Shown here: positions 8,315 to 16,198 of the stretch, in pieces | Position numbering within the stretch: position 1 is the stretch's first letter | Layout of the letters: each line of letters opens with the position of its first letter | Source of the DNA: Bordetella ansorpii | Lineage (GTDB): Bacteria; Pseudomonadota; Gammaproteobacteria; Burkholderiales; Burkholderiaceae_B | Direction of reading: 5' to 3' | NCBI RefSeq assembly: GCF_900078315.1 | Contig: NZ_FKBS01000002.1 | Coordinates: 1-64,000 of the forward strand | Length of the DNA stretch: 64,000 nucleotides | Translations under genes and position numbers: made by a program | Notes under the pieces: generated by a model | Told to the model about the DNA's origin: nothing | Seen by the model: only the letters and a program-made list of their open reading frames with translations | Database searches by the model: none

Positions 8315-9049
8315 TCAGGACAAGCCGCGCTGCTTGGCGATCTGTATGCGTTGCAACGCGTCCACATACGACTGCACCCGCCACGACGCCATGCGGCCCA
8401 GCTCATCGAAGATGCAGCCGATGCGGCGAATGCGTCCGCCCATGGCCAGCCACTCTTCCTGGTGATGCACCACTTTCAGGTGGAACTCGAAGGCATCGAC
8501 GTCGGGCAGCTTCAGGCGCGCGCGGTATTCGGTGCCCGGTGTCACGGGCAGCGACCGCGAGCTGTCGACCAGGGCGATGCCCGTGCCGCTGATATCGCGC
8601 ACCTTCAGCCGGAACGGCGTCTTGCGGGTGCTGCTGATGGGCCAGAGCTCACAGACCAGGCCGTGGCTGGTCGGGATGTCGACGCGGAAGGTATCGCGGC
8701 GTTGCGCATACGAGGCGCGCTCGGGTAGATGGCTATGCAGCGCCGGGTGGCCCGAATAGTCGATCAACGACAGGCCAGGCGTTTCGAACATCAGGCCAAG
8801 CTGGTCCGCCGGCGTCTCGAAGACGACGCGGCCGCCGCGCACCAGCATCCGGTTCACCGCGTCTTCGCGGACCGGTTTCATCAGCAGGGTATTCGAGGCG
8901 ACATCCGCGTGCAGGACCGCGGTCACGCCGGCAACGCTGTCGCTGGACAACGAGACCGTCAGCGGAACGCGTTGGGACTGGGCCAGCTCCAGCAATCGGA
9001 CGATTTCGAGAGGCGAGTTCGCCACGCGAGATGGAAACGTCGAATCCAT
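8315..9049 (-). CDS. YcgR-like PilZ-domain flagellar brake protein (copy 1)
   Basis: The 244-residue protein has an N-terminal YcgR domain (about 15-110) and a C-terminal PilZ domain. The c-di-GMP-binding motifs are present: RRDTFR for the RxxxR element and DISGTG for the D/NxSxxG element. Such proteins bind the flagellar motor when c-di-GMP is high and slow swimming. A paralogue of exactly the same length lies 204 bases upstream on the same strand, with a hairpin between them, so the pair arose by tandem duplication but may be transcribed separately. No flagellar genes are in the window. Confidence 0.88.
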   Translation of the reverse strand: MDSTFPSRVANSPLEIVRLLELAQSQRVPLTVSLSSDSVAGVTAVLHADVASNTLLMKPVREDAVNRMLVRGGRVVFETPADQLGLMFETPGLSLIDYSGHPALHSHLPERASYAQRRDTFRVDIPTSHGLVCELWPISSTRKTPFRLKVRDISGTGIALVDSSRSLPVTPGTEYRARLKLPDVDAFEFHLKVVHHQEEWLAMGGRIRRIGCIFDELGRMASWRVQSYVDALQRIQIAKQRGLS

Positions 9050-9208
9050 CGACAGGACATCCTTGAGACAGGTCGGACGCGCTACGCGTGCGACCGGGGC
9101 GCCAAGGCAGTCCCGATCGAGGCCGGTTCAGTGAGATATCTCCGGCAACGTAGCAAACAGCGTCAAAAGTCTCCAAATCCTATCAAAGTGTTCCGTCAGT
9201 TTTTTGAC

Positions 9209-9233
9209 AAACGCGGTGTGGCACACCGCGTTT
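9209..9233 (-). terminator. Hairpin between the two ycgR-like genes
   Basis: AAACGCGGTGTG and CACACCGCGTTT are perfectly complementary around a single central base. On the minus strand the stem runs into TTTGTC. It lies just after the stop codon of the upstream paralogue, so it probably ends that transcript. Confidence 0.6.
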
Positions 9234-9253
9234 CTCGATGAGGGTGAGCGAGA

Positions 9254-9988
9254 TCAGGACAAGCCGCGCTGGCGCGAGATAAGTTCGCGTTGCAGCAGGT
9301 TGACGTAAGCCTGAATACGGATGCCGGTGGAGCCGTCCAGGCCATCGAACTGGCAGCCGACCCGGCGAGCCAGGCCGCCCTTGGCCAGTTCGTCGTCATG
9401 GTGGTGCACCACGCGCAACGACAGCTCGAACGAGCCCACGCCGGGCAGTTCGAGGTTGCAACGGTACTTCGACCCCGGCGCCACGTTGATGGCCATGGCG
9501 GTGTCGGCCAGGGCCAGGCCCGTGGAGCTGATGTCGCGCACGACCAGACGGATCGGCGCGGAATCGTAATCGTGTTCGGCCCACAGTTCGCAGATGGCGG
9601 GTTGCTGCATCGGCACGTCCATGCGGAAGTTGTCGCGGCGCTGGGCGTACGAGGCAGCTTCGGGCAGTTGCGAGTGCAGCGCCGGATGGCCTTCGTACTG
9701 CACCATCTTCACGCCCGAGGTTTCGAACGCCAGCGTGATGCTGTCGATGGTGGTCTCGAACAGCACGCGGCCGCCGCTGATCATGCGGTGGTTCAGCTCG
9801 ACATCTTGCGCGGCATCGAGGTACAGCGAATCGGCGTGGCCGTCGGCGTGCAGCACCGTGGTCAGGCTGGTGACCGGACGGCCAGGAATGCGCATCAACA
9901 CCAGCGCGTTGCGGGTTTGGGCGAGGTGCAACAGCCGGGCGATCTCGAGCTTCGAAGTCACCGAATAAAACTGATTGGAGTCGTTCAT
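9254..9988 (-). CDS. YcgR-like PilZ-domain flagellar brake protein (copy 2)
   Basis: This is a paralogue of the gene at 8315-9049, with the same YcgR plus PilZ layout and intact motifs RRDNFR and DISSTG. The ATG at 9988 was preferred over a GTG at 10015 because it makes both proteins 244 residues and aligns their N-termini; neither start has a strong ribosome-binding site. The role is c-di-GMP-dependent control of motility. The two copies differ at many surface positions, so they may have divergent partners or affinities. Confidence 0.88.
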   Translation of the reverse strand: MNDSNQFYSVTSKLEIARLLHLAQTRNALVLMRIPGRPVTSLTTVLHADGHADSLYLDAAQDVELNHRMISGGRVLFETTIDSITLAFETSGVKMVQYEGHPALHSQLPEAASYAQRRDNFRMDVPMQQPAICELWAEHDYDSAPIRLVVRDISSTGLALADTAMAINVAPGSKYRCNLELPGVGSFELSLRVVHHHDDELAKGGLARRVGCQFDGLDGSTGIRIQAYVNLLQRELISRQRGLS

Positions 9989-10231
9989 GGCATTGTCTGC
10001 GGGGCGACGAAACACGCGTGGATGACAGCCTGCCCCTGAGCGGTCGGCAGGCGCCTACTGACGGCAGATACGCGCTCGCCGCCGTATAAAAAAGTAACAA
10101 CTGTCGGGAAATCTTACCAGAGAGATTTCACCGGCTCTGCGACATTCACGTTTCTTTTCTGTAACTGTGGAGATGTTCCCACGGTGCGCCGCTCCCGCGG
10201 CCATGCGCCGCGGGACGGCAGGGATGGAGGC

Positions 10232-10837
10232 TTACTGCGGCGGCAACGTTTGCTGCATCGACGAACGGGCGTTGAACGAGGCGAACCACTTCGCCGCGCT
10301 CGGGTACTGGCCACGCCAGTCCAGGCCGGCGAAGCGGAAATCCAGGTAGCCCAGCGCGCAACCCAGGGTGATGGTGCCGATGTCGAGCTTGTCGCCGAAG
10401 CCGCCAGCCAGTTGTTCCAGGCGCTCGAGGCAACTGGTGATCTTTTCGTTCTGGCCGCGCTTCCAGTCTTCCCAGCGCAGCGCCTCGGGACGCGGACCGA
10501 CTTCATAGCGCACCAGCAGCGCCGCATCCAGCAGGCCGTCGCCCAACGCCTGGTTGGCCAGCGCCACCCAGCGGTCCTGGCCCGCCGGGAACATCTTGCC
10601 GCCGCCCAGGGCATCCAGGTACTCGCAGATCACCCGGCTGTCGAACAGCGCCAGGCCGTCGTCGGTCACCAGCGTGGGCACCTTGCCCAGCGGGTTCACC
10701 GGCACGATGCTCTGGTCGCGGTTGATCGGGTTGGCGGCGGCGGGCAGCCGTTCGATGCGGCCGTCCAGTCCCAGTTCGAGTGCCAGGACCACGCACTTGC
10801 GCACGTACGGGGAGGTGGGCGAGTAGAAGAGCTTCAT
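10232..10837 (-). CDS. Glutathione S-transferase family protein
   Basis: The 201-residue protein has a thioredoxin-like N-terminal domain beginning MKLFYSPTSPYVRKC. It has the cis-proline NPLGKVPTL segment, a glutathione gamma-glutamyl contact (ALFDSRVICEYLD) and an all-helical C-terminal domain. It probably conjugates or reduces small electrophiles with glutathione in the cytoplasm. GGAGA lies about nine bases upstream of the ATG. It follows rlmI on the same strand after 32 bases, so the two may be co-transcribed. The substrate cannot be told from sequence. Confidence 0.88.
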   Translation of the reverse strand: MKLFYSPTSPYVRKCVVLALELGLDGRIERLPAAANPINRDQSIVPVNPLGKVPTLVTDDGLALFDSRVICEYLDALGGGKMFPAGQDRWVALANQALGDGLLDAALLVRYEVGPRPEALRWEDWKRGQNEKITSCLERLEQLAGGFGDKLDIGTITLGCALGYLDFRFAGLDWRGQYPSAAKWFASFNARSSMQQTLPPQ

Positions 10838-10869
10838 GTCGGTTTGTCTCCGGGGGGTTGAATCGTCGT

Positions 10870-12069
10870 TCAGATGCGTTGCAGCCAAAGCCCTTTCAGG
10901 TACTCGCCTTCGGGGAAGCTGGCCAGCATGGGATGGTCGGCGCCCGCGCCCAGCCGGTCCAGGATGCGCAAATCCACGCCCGCGTCGGCCGCGGCGTCGG
11001 CCACGATCTTCTGGAACAGCGGCGCGCCGATGGCGCCGGAACACGAAAACGTGGCCAGCATCCCGCCAGGCCGCAGCAGCTTCAGGCCCGTCAGATTGAT
11101 GTCCTTGTAGGCGCGCGCCGCGCGGTCGACGTGCTGCTGCGAGGGCGCCAGCTTGGGCGGATCGAGCACGATCAGGTCGAACTGCCGGCCTTCCTGGTGC
11201 AGCGAACGCAGGGTGCGGAACGCGTCGGCGTCCAGCCATTGGGCTCGCCCGGCGTCGAAGCCGTTGGCCAGCACGTTGGCCCGCGCATGCGCCAGGGCCT
11301 CGCCCGAGGAATCGACGGACAGCACGCTGGCCGCCCCGCCCTTCAGGGCTGCCAGCGAAAAGCCGCCCGTGTAGCAGAAGCAGTTCAGCACGTCGCGGCC
11401 GGCGGCATGCCGCGCGATCAGGGCCCGGCTGTCGCGCTGGTCTATGTAGAAGCCTGTCTTGTGGCCGTTGCGCACGTCGATCTGATAGCGCACCCCGCCC
11501 TCTTCCACCAGCAGCAGTTCGGGCGGTTCATCGCCCGCCAGCACGCCGGTGGTCTGGGCCAGGCCTTCCTTCTCGCGCACGGACGCATCCGAGCGTTCGT
11601 AGACGTGTCCGCAGCCGGTCTCGCGCACCAGGGCATCGACGATGGCCTGCTTCCAGGCCTCGACGCCGATGGCCATGAACTGGCAGACCAATTGCTGGCG
11701 TTGGCCGTCCAGCGAACGGTAGTGATCGACCACCAGGCCGGGCATGCCGTCGGCCTCGCCGAACACCAGGCGCACCGCGCCGGTGCCGCTGACCTGGTCG
11801 GCGCGCAGGGCCAAGGCGCGCTGGATACGGCGCTTGATGAAGGCGTGATCGACGGGCTCGGCCTCGTCGAAGGTCCAGACGCGCGCCCGGATGGCGGATT
11901 CGGGACTGTAGGCGGCCCGCGCCAGGAAACGGCCGTCGCAGGCGTGCAGCGCGACCGTGGCGCCGGGCGAGACCCGGCCCTCGACACGATCGACCGCACC
12001 CGCGAACAACCAGGGATGCCGGTGCAACAACGAGCGTTCCTTGCCCGGCTTGAGAATCAACCTGCCCAT
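10870..12069 (-). CDS. rlmI: 23S rRNA methyltransferase, RlmI family
   Basis: The 399-residue protein has an N-terminal PUA domain (1-75), an RlmI-type connecting domain, and a Rossmann methyltransferase domain. The SAM-binding segment is LNCFCYTGGFSLAAL and the catalytic loop is VLDPPKL. The E. coli homologue makes m5C1962 in 23S rRNA. Length and domain order match the family (about 396 residues). It begins MGRLILKPGKERSLLHRHPW, typical of the PUA start. It sits between a perfect 24-bp palindrome upstream and the GST gene downstream. Confidence 0.92.
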   Translation of the reverse strand: MGRLILKPGKERSLLHRHPWLFAGAVDRVEGRVSPGATVALHACDGRFLARAAYSPESAIRARVWTFDEAEPVDHAFIKRRIQRALALRADQVSGTGAVRLVFGEADGMPGLVVDHYRSLDGQRQQLVCQFMAIGVEAWKQAIVDALVRETGCGHVYERSDASVREKEGLAQTTGVLAGDEPPELLLVEEGGVRYQIDVRNGHKTGFYIDQRDSRALIARHAAGRDVLNCFCYTGGFSLAALKGGAASVLSVDSSGEALAHARANVLANGFDAGRAQWLDADAFRTLRSLHQEGRQFDLIVLDPPKLAPSQQHVDRAARAYKDINLTGLKLLRPGGMLATFSCSGAIGAPLFQKIVADAAADAGVDLRILDRLGAGADHPMLASFPEGEYLKGLWLQRI

Positions 12070-12087
12070 GCGGCCTTGCTATGTGCG

Positions 12088-12111
12088 GGGCCAGCCGGCG
12101 CCGGCTGGCCC
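12088..12111. repeat. Perfect 24-bp GC palindrome upstream of rlmI
   Basis: GGGCCAGCCGGC is followed directly by its reverse complement GCCGGCTGGCCC with no spacer. It lies between the rlmI start and a separate terminator hairpin. It could be a dyad-symmetric protein-binding site or a cruciform-forming element. It lacks the T tract expected of a terminator. Confidence 0.6.
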
Positions 12112-12126
12112 GTGGAGAAAAGGAAA

Positions 12127-12155
12127 CGGGGCGCGGTCTTGCGAACCGCGCCCCG
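12127..12155 (-). terminator. Rho-independent terminator after the small membrane protein gene
   Basis: An 11-bp perfect stem (CGGGGCGCGGT/ACCGCGCCCCG) has a 7-base loop. Read on the minus strand the stem is followed by TTTCCTTTTC. It lies 22 bases after the stop codon of the gene at 12177-12410. Confidence 0.8.
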
Positions 12156-12176
12156 CGAGGATCGTATCACGCTGGA

Positions 12177-12410
12177 CTAGTTCGTCAGCACGATGAACAC
12201 CCCCACCAGCACCGCGAACAGCACCAGGATCGCCAGGGCGGAATAGGCCGGGGGGATGGCGTCGCGGTCGGGTTCGATGACCTCGCCCTCGACTTGCCGG
12301 ACCTCCCTCGGCGCCTTCTTCACCCAATGCCAATAGACCAGCCGGCCCACCAGCGCCGCGATGAGCGCAAGCAATACACAGAACACACCGATGGCGATCT
12401 GTTGGTGCAT
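12177..12410 (-). CDS. Small two-helix membrane protein, unknown function
   Basis: The 77-residue protein has two clear membrane segments (about residues 5-24 and 56-75). They are separated by a charged loop with WHWVKKAPREVRQVEGEV. The distribution of basic residues suggests the loop is cytoplasmic and both termini face the periplasm. It is followed by a strong terminator. It is a conserved-looking short protein, but I recognise no family. Confidence 0.7.
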   Translation of the reverse strand: MHQQIAIGVFCVLLALIAALVGRLVYWHWVKKAPREVRQVEGEVIEPDRDAIPPAYSALAILVLFAVLVGVFIVLTN

Positions 12411-12462
12411 GTCTCCTGGTGCCCGTAAATGTGTTTATTTGTCTATAGGCGGCAGGATACCG

Positions 12463-13398
12463 CTACGCGAGCATGATGTCGCGTACGTCGCGCAGCGCCG
12501 CCGCAAAATCGGCGCCCGCCCCCGCCAGCACGTCGCACTGCGCCAGGTCCGGGAAGGTCAGGCCGGCCAGTTCCTCGATGGCCGCCAGCGGACGCTGCTG
12601 ATGCTCGATGTCGCCGAAGACGAAGGCGGGCCGCAGGTCCGAGATGGCCTTGGCCTGCGACGCCAGGTAGCCCGATGCCGCCAGTTGGCCGGTTTCGTCA
12701 TGGATGAAGGCCACGATCTTCCAGAAGCGCACCGGGATCTGCACGCCATGCACCACCGGGTCGTCCTCGGCGAAGACCGGTCCGGTGAAGACGCTGACCC
12801 GCATGTTGTCGGTGTCGGCGTTCTCCAGGATGTAGTCCTCGATGCGTCCCCACAACCCGCCATTGAAGAACTGCACCTGCGGCGCGGCGTTGGTGGCGTG
12901 GAAGGTGTCGGCATCGGCCAGGGTCGCCACTTTCTTGCTGCCCCAGTTCGGATCCTGCCGGCGCGTCATGTGGCCCCGGCTGAAATAGCCCTTCTGTTCG
13001 GCGCCGTAGGCTTCGCGCAGGATCTGGTACTTCTCGGGAATGCGCGGATCGATCTTCCACACATTGCTGCGCGGCACCGAGCGCAGGTTGGCGCCGTCGA
13101 TGTTGCAGGCGCTGAAGATCGGCAGGCGGCGCGACTTGGACACGGCCGTGGAGAAATGCGTATAGGGCAACACGTGGGTCTTGGCGCCGCGCCAGGCATG
13201 GGTGGCGGCGTCCCGCTGCAATGCCTTGCCCAGCACGGGCAGGCCGACGGGCCGCTGCGGATCGATGAACGCAGGGTCGTAGCCCTCGCGGTCGCCGTAG
13301 CTTTCCAGCGGCTCGGGAGCCGTCTTGACGCGTTCGATTTCGAATTGGGTTTCCGGGGCGAACCGGAACCGGGGAGCGGTCTTGCCTGACTTCGCCAT
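12463..13398 (-). CDS. DNA/RNA non-specific endonuclease (NUC family)
   Basis: The 311-residue protein matches the beta-beta-alpha-metal NUC family. It has a RGHM motif with the general-base His143, preceded by Ser instead of the usual Asp, and a metal-binding Asn near residue 170 in HATNAAPQ, followed by the typical WGRIEDY segment. Relatives cut DNA and RNA without sequence preference. Unlike secreted Serratia-type nucleases it shows no signal peptide, so it would stay in the cytoplasm or use another export route. A terminator separates it from the protease operon upstream, and a 52-base gap separates it from the small membrane protein gene downstream. Confidence 0.85.
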   Translation of the reverse strand: MAKSGKTAPRFRFAPETQFEIERVKTAPEPLESYGDREGYDPAFIDPQRPVGLPVLGKALQRDAATHAWRGAKTHVLPYTHFSTAVSKSRRLPIFSACNIDGANLRSVPRSNVWKIDPRIPEKYQILREAYGAEQKGYFSRGHMTRRQDPNWGSKKVATLADADTFHATNAAPQVQFFNGGLWGRIEDYILENADTDNMRVSVFTGPVFAEDDPVVHGVQIPVRFWKIVAFIHDETGQLAASGYLASQAKAISDLRPAFVFGDIEHQQRPLAAIEELAGLTFPDLAQCDVLAGAGADFAAALRDVRDIMLA

Positions 13399-13478
13399 TG
13401 CTGTGCTGCCTCAGGGTGGAAACGCAGGTTGAAGAAATCGGAGGTCTGCGCCGGACGCGGCTATCCGGCGGCAAAACA

Positions 13479-13500
13479 AAAGCCCGGGCGGCCGGGCTTT
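13479..13500 (-). terminator. Rho-independent terminator after the protease operon
   Basis: A 9-bp stem (AAAGCCCGG/CCGGGCTTT) has a 4-base loop. On the minus strand it runs into TGTTTTG. It lies 19 bases after the stop of the 81-residue gene, so the protease/small-protein unit ends here and the nuclease gene needs its own promoter or read-through. Confidence 0.8.
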
Positions 13501-13519
13501 GGATGTCGACACCTGCCGC

Positions 13520-13765
13520 TCAGGCAGGCTGCTTGATGTGCTTGCGCGGCGGCCGGATGCGGACGCTGCGTTCGGGGGTGTATGTCCAGTGTTCGAGCCG
13601 GTCCAGGGCGGCGGCGATGTCGGCCTCGATGCCGTCCACCAACAGGGACCCTGGCATTTGCTCGATGACCGTGGCGGCATGCTTGTTCAGGGACGACATG
13701 ACCTGACGTTCCTCTTTGCGGGGAGGATCGCAATCGCCCTGATAGCAGATGACGTAGCGGCTCAT
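13520..13765 (-). CDS. Small protein, possible propeptide-like protease inhibitor
   Basis: The 81-residue protein begins 12 bases after the subtilase stop codon, with AGGA upstream of its ATG. The predicted order is strand (RYVICYQG), helix (QVMSSLNKHAATVIEQ), strand (GSLLVDG), helix (EADIAAALDRLEHW) and strand (TYTPERSVRIR). This is compatible with the ferredoxin-like fold of subtilisin propeptides and I9 inhibitors. The tight coupling to a protease gene supports a partner role as inhibitor or chaperone. This is inference: no I9 sequence signature is strong enough to be sure. Confidence 0.6.
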   Translation of the reverse strand: MSRYVICYQGDCDPPRKEERQVMSSLNKHAATVIEQMPGSLLVDGIEADIAAALDRLEHWTYTPERSVRIRPPRKHIKQPA

Positions 13766-13777
13766 GATGAATTCATC

Positions 13778-15277
13778 CTACACCAAAATTCCGGCCCCCT
13801 CAAAGCCCGCGCCCAGCCCCAGTGGCCGGGCCGCGTCGAGTGCCATTTTTACGACAGCGTCGGAACGGTTTTGGTTCCGATCCATCCCCAATATCCTGGG
13901 CGAACGCGCCAGCAGCCGGGCCGCCGCGCCGACGATGGCCGGGCATGCCATCGAGGTGCCGTCCATCACGGCGTAACCGCCTGGATAAGCGGAAACGATA
14001 CCCACGCCAGGGCCGATCAGGCTGATCTCGCTGCCCACGTTGCTGAAGTCCGCCACGTAGTCTTTCGGATCGGTGCCGAAGGGCTTGGCGGCGCTGAGCA
14101 CCTGGGCGGCGTGCGCGGGATAGACCCCCTTGCGGCCGCTGGCGCTGACGGCGAGCACCTGGCTGTAGCGGCCCGGGTAATCCACCTCGGAACGGTAGTC
14201 GTTACCGGCGGCGGCAATGCAGACCACGCCCATGGCGCGGGCGCGCTGGATCTCGCGCAGCACGTCGGGCACCTCGCTGTCGCCGCCCAGCGACAGGTTG
14301 ACCAGGTCGCAGCCGTCGTCCACCGCCATGCGGATGGCCTTGGCGATGTGGAAGGAAGAGGCCGTTTCCTCTTCCTTGCCGAAGACCTTGTAGACGTGCA
14401 GGTCGGCGCCGGGCGCCACGCCGCGCACGCCCTGCCCCGGCCTGCCGCGTCCGGCGATGATGCCCGCGACGTGCGTGCCGTGGCCGATGTGGTCGGTGAC
14501 GTCGGCGGGCGGCTCGCCCTTGACCACGTTGCGGCCGCGCCGCACGTGCAGGTCGGCATGCCGGGACGCGCCCGTGTCGATCACGCCCACCTTCACGCCG
14601 TGGCCGTCGGCATCCTCGCCGATCAGTTTGAAATGGCTGCGGATGTCCTGCGCGGCCAGGTCGATGGGCGGCGCCTGCAGGCGCGCGCGGCCATCGGCCA
14701 GGGAAACGCGCCGCACATAGGCCGGCCAGTAGCCGGACTCGGGAATGGCCTCGACCGATTCCAGCGACGTCACGCTGGCCGGAAAGGCCAGGCGGGCGAT
14801 GCCGCGGGCGTTGGTGCGGCCGGTGTTGCCGACGCGCTCGGCGCGATCGGTGAAGCCGACCACGTCCACGCCGGCCAGCGGCTTGCCGGTGGCGGCATCC
14901 ACCACCTCGACGTCCAGCGTCTGCTTGCGGCCGGACGACGCGCCCATCACGGGCGAGACGTCGATACGGCGCAGCCACAACGGCGCGAGCCGCGTGACGG
15001 GCACGATGCGCAGGCCGGGATACTCGCGTTGCAGGGCCAGGCGCTGTGCCTGGTCCAGGGACAGCAGCACCGTGTCATTGGGCGCCACGCGGTCCAGCGC
15101 CGCGGCGGCATGGATCATCGCGGGCCGCGCCGGGGCCTTGGCCTCGGGACCGCGCACCGCCATGCGGCTGGCCGAACGCATGAAGGACTGGCTGCTGCCG
15201 GGATCGTCGGTGTTCCACACGTTGACGTTGGGAAGCACCACGAACAGCAGGGAACGCTTGGGATCGGCCTGGACCAC
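13778..15277 (-). CDS. Leaderless subtilisin-like serine protease (S8)
   Basis: The 499-residue protein has the full S8 catalytic set: Asp234 (VGVIDTG), His266 (GHGTHVAG), oxyanion Asn359 (AAAGND) and Ser442 (DGTSMACP). Before the catalytic domain there is a region with a propeptide-like LLSLDQAQRLALQREYPGL and then a carboxypeptidase-regulatory-like beta domain (VVDAATGKPLAGVDV). No signal peptide is visible. I chose the GTG at 15277 because AGGAG lies ten bases upstream. A longer frame from a TTG at 15409 overlaps the GntR stop codon but has no ribosome-binding site. It is probably an intracellular protease co-transcribed with the small protein at 13520. Confidence 0.88.
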   Translation of the reverse strand: MVQADPKRSLLFVVLPNVNVWNTDDPGSSQSFMRSASRMAVRGPEAKAPARPAMIHAAAALDRVAPNDTVLLSLDQAQRLALQREYPGLRIVPVTRLAPLWLRRIDVSPVMGASSGRKQTLDVEVVDAATGKPLAGVDVVGFTDRAERVGNTGRTNARGIARLAFPASVTSLESVEAIPESGYWPAYVRRVSLADGRARLQAPPIDLAAQDIRSHFKLIGEDADGHGVKVGVIDTGASRHADLHVRRGRNVVKGEPPADVTDHIGHGTHVAGIIAGRGRPGQGVRGVAPGADLHVYKVFGKEEETASSFHIAKAIRMAVDDGCDLVNLSLGGDSEVPDVLREIQRARAMGVVCIAAAGNDYRSEVDYPGRYSQVLAVSASGRKGVYPAHAAQVLSAAKPFGTDPKDYVADFSNVGSEISLIGPGVGIVSAYPGGYAVMDGTSMACPAIVGAAARLLARSPRILGMDRNQNRSDAVVKMALDAARPLGLGAGFEGAGILV

Positions 15278-15405
15278 TGGGTTGCTACTCCTGTTGGTGA
15301 CGGGATCGCTGAAGGCGATGCCTCGTGGCAGCAGGCAATTATGCAAAGGACCGTGGGCGGCGTCCGTATCCGTCGGTAAGGATGACGGTCGTGTGACAGT
15401 ACCGT

Positions 15406-16155
15406 TCAACCACGCAGGCGAGCGAGGTGTATCTCGTGCAGCGTGATCTTGCGCACCTCGGCCTGGCTGGCGGCGATGTGCTCGCCAAGCAGGCCGCAGG
15501 CCTCATCGGCCTGGCGTGCCAGGATGGCCCGCAGGATGGCGCCGTGCTCGTCGTAGGTCGCCGACACCCGTGACTGCTTGGTGAAATCCAGGCGACGGAT
15601 GATCCGGATACGCTCCGTCAGCTCGCGGTGCACGCGCGCCATCTCGTCATTGCCGGCCGCCGCTACCAGGGTGCAATGAAAAGCCTCGTCCCACACGCTG
15701 ACTTGCGCCATGTCCGCGCAGCGCTCGGCCACGCCGCACAGCCAGATCGCCTGCAATCCATCGAGCGCGGCAGGGTCGATGTCCGGGCCTGCCGAGCAAA
15801 GGCGGCGAACTGCTTCCGATTCCAGCACGCGACGCAGATCGTACATGGCATCGAACCGGGCAAAGTCGAACGGCAGCACCCGCCAGCCGCTGCGGAACAT
15901 CACTTCGACAAACCCCTCCTGCTGCAGGCGGAACAAGGCCTGGCGCACGGGCGTTCGCGACACGCCGAGCCGCTGGGCCATATCGCCCTCCGTGAACCTG
16001 TCGCCAGGCAGCAAACGGAAATCCGCGATGGCGCGCTTGACCAGCGCGTACACGTCATCGGCGCGCGTGCGATGCGTGGACGGCGACCGCATGACGCCGC
16101 CGGGCATCTGCCGAGTCCCGGTCGGCGGCCGTTCGGCAGCCCACCCCTGCGTCAT
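15406..16155 (-). CDS. GntR-family (FCD-type) transcriptional regulator
   Basis: The protein has up to 249 residues (start uncertain; Met22 is an alternative). Its winged helix-turn-helix (VYALVKRAIADFRLLPGDRF, then MAQRLGVSRTPVRQALFRL) is followed by an FCD ligand-binding domain with helices carrying metal- or acid-binding residues. It is the last gene of the transporter operon reading from 18884, 43 bases after the ATPase gene. It probably senses a small acid or metabolite linked to the transported compound. The 12-bp palindrome at 18955-18966 has the TTGTnnACAA form that FCD regulators often bind. Confidence 0.88.
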   Translation of the reverse strand: MTQGWAAERPPTGTRQMPGGVMRSPSTHRTRADDVYALVKRAIADFRLLPGDRFTEGDMAQRLGVSRTPVRQALFRLQQEGFVEVMFRSGWRVLPFDFARFDAMYDLRRVLESEAVRRLCSAGPDIDPAALDGLQAIWLCGVAERCADMAQVSVWDEAFHCTLVAAAGNDEMARVHRELTERIRIIRRLDFTKQSRVSATYDEHGAILRAILARQADEACGLLGEHIAASQAEVRKITLHEIHLARLRG

Positions 16156-16198
16156 GCCCGGTATCCCGGCGCAGGCATCCGGCCCGATGCGTCCTGGC

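Noticed and set aside
12463-15277. Single three-gene protease, small protein and nuclease operon
   Set aside because: A convincing terminator at 13479-13500 separates the nuclease gene from the other two, so a functional link is possible but co-transcription is not supported.
13499-15379. 626-codon plus-strand open frame opposite the protease genes
   Set aside because: It is antisense to clear genes with catalytic motifs. Its composition (His, Ala, Gly, Arg-rich) is typical of shadow frames in GC-rich DNA.
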